Assembly (NCBI GenBank): GCA_030609625.1
Contig: JAUWBX010000105.1
Span: 1-6,786 of the forward strand
DNA: 6,786 nucleotides
Direction: 5' to 3'
DNA from: Phycisphaerae bacterium
Lineage (GTDB): Bacteria > Planctomycetota > Phycisphaerae > Sedimentisphaerales > Anaerobacaceae
Shown in pieces: positions 1 through 5,658 of this stretch. Below the pieces are notes generated by a model. That model was not told the origin of the DNA. It ran no database searches and saw nothing but the letters and a program-made list of their open reading frames with translations. How positions within the stretch are numbered: the first letter of the stretch is position 1; each line of letters begins with the position of its first letter. The position numbers and the translations under genes are program-made.

Positions 1-70
1 GGCCATTTAAACGGCGAACTCTACTTGAGGGGTATCCAGACATCCCACAATTTAAAAATCAACCAATAGG

Positions 71-100
71 TTGCATTACCACGATTGATTGTGTTATAAT
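71..100 (+). promoter_or_regulatory. Putative sigma-70-type promoter of pseudopilin gene 1
   Basis: A perfect TATAAT lies at 95-100, with a weak -35 candidate TTGCAT at 71-76 (18-nt spacer). The -10 box sits in the context TGTGTTATAATT and ends 59 nt before the ATG. A very similar box (TGTGTATAATT) precedes the paralogous gene at 3987, which supports it as a real signal. The -35 assignment is poor (three of six consensus positions). Confidence 0.5.
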
Positions 101-159
101 TATGGCAGGTAAATATACCAGTCCTTATTATCTCTCTTTGAAAGAGAAGGGCAAACATC

Positions 160-924
160 ATGCGCAGAGGAAACGGCTTTACACTAATAGAGCTTTTGGT
201 GGTGATTGCAATTATTGCCTTATTGATGGCGATTCTGATGCCGGCACTCCAACGGGTGAAGAAACAAGCGCGGACGGTAACCTGCCAGGCGAGTCTTCAC
301 CAATGGACACTTATCTGGTCGATGTTCACAACAGACAGGGACGGCTATTTTCACCAAGGTCTCGGTGGAGAGAGCCAGACGAGCGAGGGCAGATGGCCGG
401 TCGTTATGCGGACGGAGTACCGTGACCTGGATATGCGTCTTTGCCCGATGGCCACTAAACCTTTGTCCGAAGGAGGCCGCAATCCATTCGCTGCCTGGGG
501 TGTCTTTCAGGACGGCTCCTACGGCAGCTATGGCTTCAATGAGTGGCTGTGCGATCGAACCTCGGGCAGCAATGCGAGCAACTACTACAGGCATGTCAAT
601 ATTAGGCCTGCGGACCGGATACCGCTTTTCATCGATTGTTATTGGTATGATGTCTGGCCGTTTCACATCAATGAACCTCCGCTTTTAGACGGCGCCACGG
701 AGAACCTCGCCGGCAGCAATGAAATGCGGCGGGTCTGTCTAAACCGGCACAGCGGAGCGGTCAACGGCGCCTTCCTGGATTGGTCGGTCAGGAAAATCGG
801 GCTCAAGGAATTGTGGACGTTGAATTGGCATCACAATTTCGACATCCATGGTACCTGGACCATCGCCGGCGGTGTACAGTCGAGTGACTGGCCGGAATGG
901 ATGAGAAGCTTTAAGGATTACTGA
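160..924 (+). CDS. Pseudopilin-like type II secretion system protein (H-x9-D family), paralogue 1
   Basis: This 254-residue protein begins with a class III prepilin signal. A short basic leader MRRGNG is followed by FTLIE and a hydrophobic helix to about residue 29, so prepilin peptidase should cut after Gly6, with Glu at +5. The body carries H197 with D207 (an H-x9-D pattern, Trp replacing the usual Gly after Asp) and ends in a conserved SVRKIGLKELW (209-219) and WPEWM...FKDY tail. Cysteines 42, 95, 160 and 193 are shared with the paralogue at 3987, and C131 is not. AGAAGG at 145-150 lies 9 nt before the ATG and supports this start. Family knowledge places such proteins in the inner membrane or periplasm as minor pseudopilins; planctomycetes carry many solitary copies of unclear role. 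No secretion genes are adjacent, so the specific function is unknown. Confidence 0.9.
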   Translation: MRRGNGFTLIELLVVIAIIALLMAILMPALQRVKKQARTVTCQASLHQWTLIWSMFTTDRDGYFHQGLGGESQTSEGRWPVVMRTEYRDLDMRLCPMATKPLSEGGRNPFAAWGVFQDGSYGSYGFNEWLCDRTSGSNASNYYRHVNIRPADRIPLFIDCYWYDVWPFHINEPPLLDGATENLAGSNEMRRVCLNRHSGAVNGAFLDWSVRKIGLKELWTLNWHHNFDIHGTWTIAGGVQSSDWPEWMRSFKDY

Positions 925-955
925 AAAGGAGTTTAGCACTCATAGAATAGCCGGC

Positions 956-972
956 CCTGTTTCGGCAACAGG
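956..972 (+). other. Small stem-loop after pseudopilin gene 1
   Basis: CCTGTT (956-961) pairs with AACAGG (967-972) around a TCGGC loop, 32 nt after the stop codon. No T-run follows, so it is not a convincing intrinsic terminator. It may be a transcript-end hairpin or chance. The same gap also holds two copies of GCACTCATAG (936-945 and 988-997). Confidence 0.3.
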
Positions 973-1040
973 AACTAATTAGCACTTGCACTCATAGTCT
1001 CAAATTTTGCCTTCCTTTCAGCTATTTTTTAGCTTGGTTT

Positions 1041-1171
1041 TGCTCTGTTGAAAAGTTACAAAAACTGTCATTCTGAACGGATCGCAGCGGAGTGAAGAAT
1101 CTCTTTATGGCTCAAGAATTGAGATTCTTCGGCTTCGCCTCAGAATGACAGTCCATGTTTTCAACAGAGCA
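1041..1171. repeat. Nested 131-bp palindromic element (MITE/REP-like)
   Basis: Three sets of perfect inverted arms are nested. The outer set is TGCTCTGTTGAAAA (1041-1054) with its complement at 1158-1171. The middle set is CTGTCATTCTGA (1065-1076) with its complement at 1140-1151. The inner set is GAAGAATCTC (1094-1103) with its complement at 1121-1130. A further CTCAAGAATTGAG palindrome sits at the centre (1111-1123). The inner part resembles the dispersed TGTCATTCTGA...GAAGAATCTC palindromes known from many bacterial genomes. It has no coding capacity. No target-site duplication is visible around the outer arms. Confidence 0.85.
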
Positions 1172-1192
1172 TAGTGAGTGGTGAGTAGAATA

Positions 1193-1280
1193 AGTGAGCT
1201 AAAGTTTAGAGTGCCTAAAGTTATAGATTATTTTTTAACTTTAGCTCACTTTAGGCACTTTAGCTCACTTTAGGCACTTT
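1193..1280. repeat. Tandem 19-bp repeat with an inverted partner
   Basis: ACTTTAGCTCACTTTAGGC occurs twice in perfect tandem (1238-1256, 1257-1275), followed by a partial ACTTT. Upstream, AGTGAGCTAAAGTT (1193-1206) is the exact complement of AACTTTAGCTCACT (1237-1250). AGTGCCTAAAGT (1210-1221) complements the ACTTTAGGCACT units at 1248-1259 and 1267-1278. The region can therefore form alternative hairpins. It ends 45 bp before the HDOD gene and is non-coding. Confidence 0.85.
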
Positions 1281-1325
1281 CCTGATAACCAATTACCATT
1301 TAGCAATTTAACAACACATAATTCA

Positions 1326-2576
1326 ATGGAAGACAGGGACGACTATATGCCGGAGGAACCTGCTAATACGACAGTTACCCAGCAGATAGAGCTCGCCATA
1401 AGTGGGCTCGATTCGCTCTCGACCCTGCCCTGCGTTGCGGCGCAATTTTTACCCAGGCTTCTTCAAGGCCAATTTTCGCCGTCGGCGCTGGCTGATATTA
1501 TCGAATCAGACCCGGCGCTTACCGCAAAGATTCTTTCGCTCATTGAGCAGCGAGGGAGCAGCTTGCCCGACGGGAGATTCTCACTTCGCCAGGCCCTTGA
1601 TAAACTATCTGCGCATGATGTTCGCGATGCCGTTTTATCTATTAAAGTTTTGCAGGCTTTTGACCTTGACGATGGAATTGACAAGGACAGAGCCACAGCT
1701 AAAAAAGGGCTTTTACTTCACAGTATTGCGGTCGCCTGTTGTGCTAAAGATATCGCCGAGACGGCATCACCCCAGATGGATTCTCAGCTGGCTTACTGTG
1801 CCGGACTGCTGCATGATATGGGGAAACTCGCACTCGAAGAAACGATGCCGAAAAGTTTTGCCAGTATGGTCGAAGAAGCAAAATCAACGAAGAGAAGTTC
1901 GCGTGTCATCGAGCAAAAACATCTCGGCACCGACCATACAATCATAGGCAAACGTCTGGGACAAAAGTGGCGGCTGCCGAATCTAATTGTCCTTGCCGTC
2001 TGGCTTCACCACAGCCAGACCGTAACAATTTCCGAGGACATGCCTGAAGCAAGGATAGCAGCGGTCGTACAATTGGCCGATTCTATTGCCCGTCAGTCCG
2101 GTATCGGCTGTTCCGGCAGCTTTGATTTGCCTGAACCGGCAGAGTCCATATCGCAGTGGCTTGCAATAAGCCCTGAGCAGCTACAACAGATTCGCCGGAA
2201 ACTGTCTGAAACTGTCAGACAAAAGAGCAACATTTTAGGCCTGTATCTACCGAAGGCCGGGGCAAATTATTGCAAGATTGTTCACAATGCCGCCGCCCAG
2301 TTAGCCCGACAACATGCAGAATTGTCCGGGGAAAATCGTCGGCTGCAAAGCGATTCGAGCCATTTAGATTTTATAACAGATTTCCTTCTCGGTATAAATT
2401 CGATTGCTGGAGCGTCTGATATAGCAGAAAACTTTGCAGCCCGCTGGCAGAAGTTTTATCAAACAGGTATGGTTTGTCTGTATTTAGCTCCTTGGGCCGG
2501 CTCGCAAATACTTAAAGCTGTGGTTGTAGAAAATCTTTCGCAAAGCAGGATGGTTTGCTTAAACGCTCCGGCCTAA
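1326..2576 (+). CDS. HDOD-domain signalling protein, ending inside a GAF-like region (likely N-terminal half of a split HDOD-GAF-kinase)
   Basis: Residues about 25-230 form an HDOD domain: an N-terminal helical part (LSTLPCVAAQFLPRLL, SDPALTAKIL) followed by an HD-like core with H132, GLLHDMGKLAL (H163, D164) and the WLHHS pair (H228, H229). HDOD proteins are cytoplasmic signalling scaffolds or regulators and usually lack proven hydrolase activity. A helical linker (about 310-345) leads into residues 346-416, which look like the first half of a GAF sensor domain. The protein stops there at TAA 2574-2576. The same frame stays open beyond the stop and continues into a histidine kinase at 2619, so this is probably the front part of one longer gene. 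The ATG at 1326 has no ribosome binding site. The ATG at 1347 has AGGGA 7 nt upstream and may be the true start. No response regulator is adjacent. Confidence 0.85.
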   Translation: MEDRDDYMPEEPANTTVTQQIELAISGLDSLSTLPCVAAQFLPRLLQGQFSPSALADIIESDPALTAKILSLIEQRGSSLPDGRFSLRQALDKLSAHDVRDAVLSIKVLQAFDLDDGIDKDRATAKKGLLLHSIAVACCAKDIAETASPQMDSQLAYCAGLLHDMGKLALEETMPKSFASMVEEAKSTKRSSRVIEQKHLGTDHTIIGKRLGQKWRLPNLIVLAVWLHHSQTVTISEDMPEARIAAVVQLADSIARQSGIGCSGSFDLPEPAESISQWLAISPEQLQQIRRKLSETVRQKSNILGLYLPKAGANYCKIVHNAAAQLARQHAELSGENRRLQSDSSHLDFITDFLLGINSIAGASDIAENFAARWQKFYQTGMVCLYLAPWAGSQILKAVVVENLSQSRMVCLNAPA

Positions 2577-2621
2577 ACATCCGTCATACCAAAAACGATA
2601 ACAAGCAACTTTGCGATTTTG
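2574..2621 (+). other. In-frame stop separating the HDOD and kinase reading frames
   Basis: TAA at 2574-2576 is the only stop between 1326 and 3609 in this frame. The 14 codons that follow, up to the TTG at 2619, translate to TSVIPKTITSNFAI, and the next residues (LNAYDYIDWLFEQ) continue smoothly. This fits an uninterrupted GAF domain with one changed codon. The TTG has no ribosome binding site. Possible causes are a nonsense mutation, a sequence error, or readthrough or re-initiation. Confidence 0.65.
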
Positions 2622-3611
2622 AATGCTTACGATTATATCGATTGGCTGTTCGAGCAATTAGACGTTGACTTCGATGTGGAGCGGACCAAATTGATGCCGT
2701 TACTTTCAGGCGGCAAAGCGGTCGGAGCAATTGCTTTCGAGCTTAATTATCCGGGCGACGTGGAGCTGTTCGAGGAGAAGTTCAGGACATCCGCCTCGAT
2801 TGCGGGGGCTGTTTTAGGTATGGCGTTGGCGCAGCAGAGACAGCAGCACTTTGCCGAGCGTTTTGCCCCGCTTATTTGCGTTCGGAGCGGGCGGGGACCC
2901 TCAAGACCCAAGGATACTCAGACTCGTGCTGCTCCGGCGGAAAACTCATTAGACGCTTTAGCTGAGATAGCAGCAGGTGCGGCGCACGAATTAAATAACC
3001 CCCTGGCGGTGATATCGGGCAGAGCGCAACTGCTCGCCGAAGCCGAGAGCGACCAGGAAAAGAAAAGAATCTTAGAGCAGATTTATGAAAATGCCAGGGA
3101 GGCATCTGCTATTATCGAGGACCTGATGAGTTTTGCCGAGCCGCCGGAAGCCAGGGCGGCCCAGACGGACGTTAAACAGATACTCGATGAAGCTATACGG
3201 TTGGCCAGCCAAAAAACAAATGTAGAACACATCAATGTTCAAATTGCAGTTGCCGAGGACGTTGGGAACGTTTTTGTGGATTCAGCCCAGATTGTATCAG
3301 CAATTGCAAATGTCATTTCCAACGCCGTTGAATCCTACGGCGACGAACCCGGGCCAATAAAAATTACCGCTGATGCCTGGGAGTCCGGTGATTCGGTGAA
3401 ATTGCAAATCAAGGACGCCGGCTGTGGAATGGACGCCCAAACCGTCCAGAAAGCAACACAGCCGTTTTTCTCGGTAAAGGCAGCAGGGCGAAAGCGAGGA
3501 ATGGGTCTTGCTTACGTCGTGCGGTTCATACAACTAAACAAAGGCTCGCTGAATATTGCAAGTGAGCCCGGCAGAGGAACGACCGTGACAGTTTGTCTGC
3601 CAAGCAAATAA
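2619..3611 (+). CDS. Sensor histidine kinase module (GAF remnant, HisKA, HATPase); probable C-terminal half of the split protein
   Basis: Residues about 1-75 look like the second half of a GAF domain (LMPLLSGGKAVGAIAFEL). The dimerisation/phosphoacceptor helix contains the H-box AAGAAHELNNPLAVISGRA, with H123 as the predicted phosphorylated residue. The ATP-binding domain shows an N-box (NVISNAVESY, N231 and N235), a G1 box (DAGCGM, 266-271), a PFFSVK F-box (282-287), a G2 box (GMGLAYV, 294-300) and a final GRGTTVTV. All catalytic boxes are intact. There is no transmembrane segment, so it should be cytoplasmic. The TTG start is only where the open frame can formally begin. It has no Shine-Dalgarno and would cut the GAF domain in two, so translation as part of the upstream HDOD gene is more likely in the ancestral form. 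The partner response regulator is not in the window. Confidence 0.85.
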   Translation: MNAYDYIDWLFEQLDVDFDVERTKLMPLLSGGKAVGAIAFELNYPGDVELFEEKFRTSASIAGAVLGMALAQQRQQHFAERFAPLICVRSGRGPSRPKDTQTRAAPAENSLDALAEIAAGAAHELNNPLAVISGRAQLLAEAESDQEKKRILEQIYENAREASAIIEDLMSFAEPPEARAAQTDVKQILDEAIRLASQKTNVEHINVQIAVAEDVGNVFVDSAQIVSAIANVISNAVESYGDEPGPIKITADAWESGDSVKLQIKDAGCGMDAQTVQKATQPFFSVKAAGRKRGMGLAYVVRFIQLNKGSLNIASEPGRGTTVTVCLPSK

Positions 3612-3646
3612 AGGGAGAGCATCCTGGCTGCTCTCCCTTTATTTTT
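3606..3646 (+). terminator. Rho-independent terminator of the HDOD-kinase unit
   Basis: A perfect 15-bp stem, AAATAAAGGGAGAGC (3606-3620) with GCTCTCCCTTTATTT (3630-3644), encloses a 9-nt loop and runs into ATTTTT. The kinase stop codon (3609-3611) lies within the left arm. The symmetric A/T ends suggest it could also work in the opposite direction. Confidence 0.92.
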
Positions 3647-3905
3647 GAAAGAGGAGAAGTGCTATTTAGGACTTGTAAATAAATTATCTTCCATTTTTGT
3701 CTGGCTGCGGCTTCGGCTGGCGGTGTCAGCAAAACTCGGACTACCAACCAGTAGGCCTGCGTTTTGCTTCCTTGCCAGCCTTGTCCTCGCTCAACCAAAA
3801 ACGAAACCTAATTTCTTTACCAGTCCTTAACATTACGTTCCGGGCATAAGTTTGTTCGTAATCAGTTACGATACGCTGCTTAAAACAGTGTTCCGCCTTA
3901 TTTTC
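3647..3905. other. Intergenic stretch without a convincing gene
   Basis: Short open frames exist on both strands, but none has a ribosome binding site, a recognisable domain or a plausible product. A small hairpin, CGTAA-tcag-TTACG (3857-3870), is visible. The C-rich middle part (3700-3800) could be a decayed repeat or gene fragment, but nothing identifies it. Confidence 0.4.
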
Positions 3906-3908
3906 CCC

Positions 3909-3938
3909 TTGATTTGCAACTCTATATATGTGTATAAT
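3909..3938 (+). promoter_or_regulatory. Putative sigma-70-type promoter of pseudopilin gene 2
   Basis: TATAAT at 3933-3938 in the context TGTGTATAATT closely matches the box before pseudopilin gene 1. TTGATT at 3909-3914 is the better -35 candidate (four of six consensus positions, 18-nt spacer). The box ends 48 nt before the chosen ATG. It lies inside the TTG-started extension of the open frame, which argues that this extension is untranslated leader. Confidence 0.5.
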
Positions 3939-3968
3939 TGTGCTCTGTTTTGCAACTTTATTTGTACG

Positions 3969-3976
3969 AGAGGTGG
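3969..3976 (+). promoter_or_regulatory. Ribosome binding site fixing the start of pseudopilin gene 2
   Basis: AGAGGTGG lies 10 nt upstream of the ATG at 3987. It selects this start over the TTG at 3852, which would add 45 residues before the prepilin leader and bury the prepilin peptidase site. Confidence 0.65.
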
Positions 3977-3986
3977 TTGTTTTGTT

Positions 3987-4769
3987 ATGTGTGAGAAAAG
4001 AGCATTTACCTTGATAGAACTTCTGGTGGTCATCGCTATTATATCACTGTTGATGACTATATTGATGCCAGCGATGGCACGTGTGAGGGAGCAAGCAAGG
4101 TCAGTTGGCTGTCAGTCTGTGCTGGGCCAATGGGGTAAGGTTTTTGCCATGTACACTATGGAAAACAACGGATATTTTGCCAGCGGCAGCAGCGGGAAGA
4201 TGTGGACAGATTTTCTGGACTCCTATTATAAAGACCCGGGACTGCGTTTGTGTCCGATGGCCAGGAAGCTTGCCTCACCTCAAGGCGGTCCGTACCCTAC
4301 CGGCAGCAAGTTTTTGGCTTGGGGTGCCTTTGACAGCAGCTACGCTCAGATGGGCTTAGAAGGTGTTTACGGCAGTTATGGTATGAACGGTCATGTTTCC
4401 AACGCACCGCGGGAAGAAGTCGATGACCCGTGGAGCCGTGACACAACAAAAAACTGGAAGAGTCCTGATGTCAGTGGCGCAAATAATATTCCGCTGTTTC
4501 TGGATTGCACGTGGCTTGGGGGGCTTGCAGAATCTTTCGACCAGCCTCCGGAATATGATGGTGGAGTTGAATACGGCCTTTTGGGACCTAATGTCCAGGC
4601 CTTCTGTATCAATCGGCACAATGGATTTATAAACGGTCTTTTTGTGGATTTTTCGGTTCGCAAGATTGGGCTTAAGGAGCTGTGGAAGCTGAAGTGGCAT
4701 CGCCAGTTCGATACAAACGCTGATTCGCCGGTGTGGCCGGAGTGGATGAATAGTTTTAAAGATTACTGA
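3987..4769 (+). CDS. Pseudopilin-like type II secretion system protein (H-x9-D family), paralogue 2
   Basis: From the ATG at 3987 the product is 260 residues with a class III prepilin leader. MCEKRA precedes FTLIE, so cleavage would follow Ala6 instead of the usual Gly, with Glu at +5 and a hydrophobic helix to about residue 29. It matches the gene at 160 throughout: RVREQAR after the helix, GYF near 62, LRLCPMA (87-93), YGSYG (128-132), IPLF.DC (168-174), H211 with D221 (an H-x9-D pattern, Phe after Asp), SVRKIGLKELW (223-233) and the WPEWM.SFKDY end. Cysteines 42, 89, 174 and 207 are shared with paralogue 1, suggesting two periplasmic disulfides (inference). It has its own promoter and no secretion gene beside it, so it is probably one member of a dispersed paralogous family. 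The function beyond pseudopilin-like architecture is unknown. Confidence 0.9.
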   Translation: MCEKRAFTLIELLVVIAIISLLMTILMPAMARVREQARSVGCQSVLGQWGKVFAMYTMENNGYFASGSSGKMWTDFLDSYYKDPGLRLCPMARKLASPQGGPYPTGSKFLAWGAFDSSYAQMGLEGVYGSYGMNGHVSNAPREEVDDPWSRDTTKNWKSPDVSGANNIPLFLDCTWLGGLAESFDQPPEYDGGVEYGLLGPNVQAFCINRHNGFINGLFVDFSVRKIGLKELWKLKWHRQFDTNADSPVWPEWMNSFKDY

Positions 4770-4810
4770 TCTGTGCAATCCGTTTCAATCTGTGTATCGA
4801 GATTAGCCTG

Positions 4811-5500
4811 ATGGCGGAAATAGCAGTTGATGTTGTATTGTTACCATCGGAAGAGATGGCGGATAAGGCTATCGCAGCGAATAAAGAGCTGCTGAAACAA
4901 TGTGCCGACAAAATTGTTCTGGATAAAGAAAACTGCCTGCCGCATATTTCTTTGGCTATGGGTTGTATTGACGAAAGGGACATTGCCGATATTGAGAAGA
5001 TTCTGCAGGCAGCCGCAAAACAAAGCTCTTTGGGGCAGTTAAACATTATTGGCATCCATACCGGAACGAATTCAGCAGGCGAAAAAGTGTCGGTCTTTCA
5101 GATAGAAAAGACAGAAGCACTTCAATCACTTCATGAAGAAGTTATGCAAAAACTGGCGCCATATTTTAGCTACGATGTAACGGCGGATATGGTGCTTTCT
5201 CCACCAATGGCAGGCGAATCAACTTTAGCCTGGATTAAGAACTATCCTGAAAAATCGAGCTTCGAGAAATTTTCCCCACACATAACAATCGGATACGGGG
5301 AAATAAACGATTATTCGTTTCCACCGCAAGGTGTCCTCCGTAAGTCCACAGGACGCCTTACGGCGGAGTCCTTAGAACTGCGGACAATCAAATTCGCCGT
5401 TTCCACCGCAAGGTGTCCTGTGGAAAAACTTGCGTTATGTCACTTGGGAAATCACTGCACCTGCAGGAAAATTCTTGCATCGGCAGAGCTTAAAAGCTGA
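4811..5500 (+). CDS. 2H phosphoesterase family protein (2'-5' RNA ligase-like) with repeat-derived insert
   Basis: Two H-x-[S/T] motifs, LPHISL (H45, S47) and SPHITIGYG (H157, T159), are the catalytic signature of the 2H superfamily, whose members cleave or join 2',3'-cyclic or 2'-5' phosphodiester bonds in RNA or nucleotides. The 229-residue length is somewhat long for a bacterial single-domain member. The excess falls after residue 170, where copies of a palindromic DNA repeat (5320-5434) are translated in frame as roughly PPQGVLRKSTGRLTAESL and STARCPVE. After them the protein resumes with KLALCHLGNHCTCRKIL, a Cys/His-rich end. Both catalytic motifs lie upstream of the insert, so activity may persist. 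The start ATG has only a weak GAG 9 nt upstream. No terminator separates it from the pseudopilin gene 41 nt before, so co-transcription is possible. Substrate unknown. Confidence 0.8.
   Translation: MAEIAVDVVLLPSEEMADKAIAANKELLKQCADKIVLDKENCLPHISLAMGCIDERDIADIEKILQAAAKQSSLGQLNIIGIHTGTNSAGEKVSVFQIEKTEALQSLHEEVMQKLAPYFSYDVTADMVLSPPMAGESTLAWIKNYPEKSSFEKFSPHITIGYGEINDYSFPPQGVLRKSTGRLTAESLELRTIKFAVSTARCPVEKLALCHLGNHCTCRKILASAELKS
5320..5434. repeat. Palindromic repeat cluster inside the 2H gene
   Basis: TCCACCGCAAGGTGTCCT occurs at 5320-5337 and 5402-5419. A diverged inverted copy, AGGACGCCTTACGGCGGA, lies between them at 5350-5367. Each half of the cluster forms a stem: CCGTAAG (5338-5344) with CTTACGG (5357-5363), and CGCAAG (5407-5412) with CTTGCG (5429-5434). 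A T-A pair in the first stem is a C-G pair in the second, so base pairing is kept while sequence changes. The two direct copies are 82 bp apart and are read in different frames of the host gene. Confidence 0.85.
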
Positions 5501-5609
5501 GCGTAAAATATCGTGTTTCTTTTGGGTGAAAATTTCTTGCACTATCAGGTGGACTCAGATATTCTGTCATTATACGCAATATTACTCGGGGCACACTCAA
5601 AAGGAATAT

Positions 5610-5638
5610 TTAAAAGGATGAGTTAATTTCACTATAAT
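5610..5638 (+). promoter_or_regulatory. Putative promoter of the methyltransferase gene
   Basis: TATAAT at 5633-5638 is preceded by TTAAAA at 5610-5615 (four of six -35 consensus positions) with an ideal 17-nt spacer. It lies just inside the left inverted repeat, so the unit would bring its own promoter. The -10 box ends 20 nt before the ATG. Confidence 0.6.
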
Positions 5639-5658
5639 ATAAATGAGGTGAGCATGTT

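Noticed and set aside
1193..1280. CRISPR array
   Set aside because: The repeats are directly adjacent with no unique spacers and have inverted partners. No cas gene is present.
2537..2630. Alternative frame across the HDOD/kinase junction, suggesting a pair of frameshifts instead of a stop
   Set aside because: That frame is open for a while but yields LNIRHTKNDNKQLCDF, which does not join the GAF-like sequence on either side. The original frame continues smoothly past the single TAA.
116..3829. Shared 12-mer TACCAGTCCTTA at 116-127 and 3818-3829 upstream of both pseudopilin genes
   Set aside because: About one such match is expected by chance in a window of this size, and its distance to the start codon differs greatly (about 32 versus 157 nt).
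3645..3830. Possible 61-residue small gene with a TTG start
   Set aside because: It begins inside the terminator tail and the product has low-complexity, unrecognisable content. GAGGAG (3651-3656) lies after the start, not before it.
3852..3986. N-terminal extension of pseudopilin gene 2 from a TTG start
   Set aside because: It would put 45 residues before the prepilin leader, contains the likely promoter, and has no ribosome binding site. The ATG at 3987 has AGAGGTGG upstream.
5430..5621. Possible 63-residue gene overlapping the end of the 2H gene
   Set aside because: It starts inside the 2H coding sequence in another frame, has no ribosome binding site, and runs into the left inverted repeat of the mobile unit.
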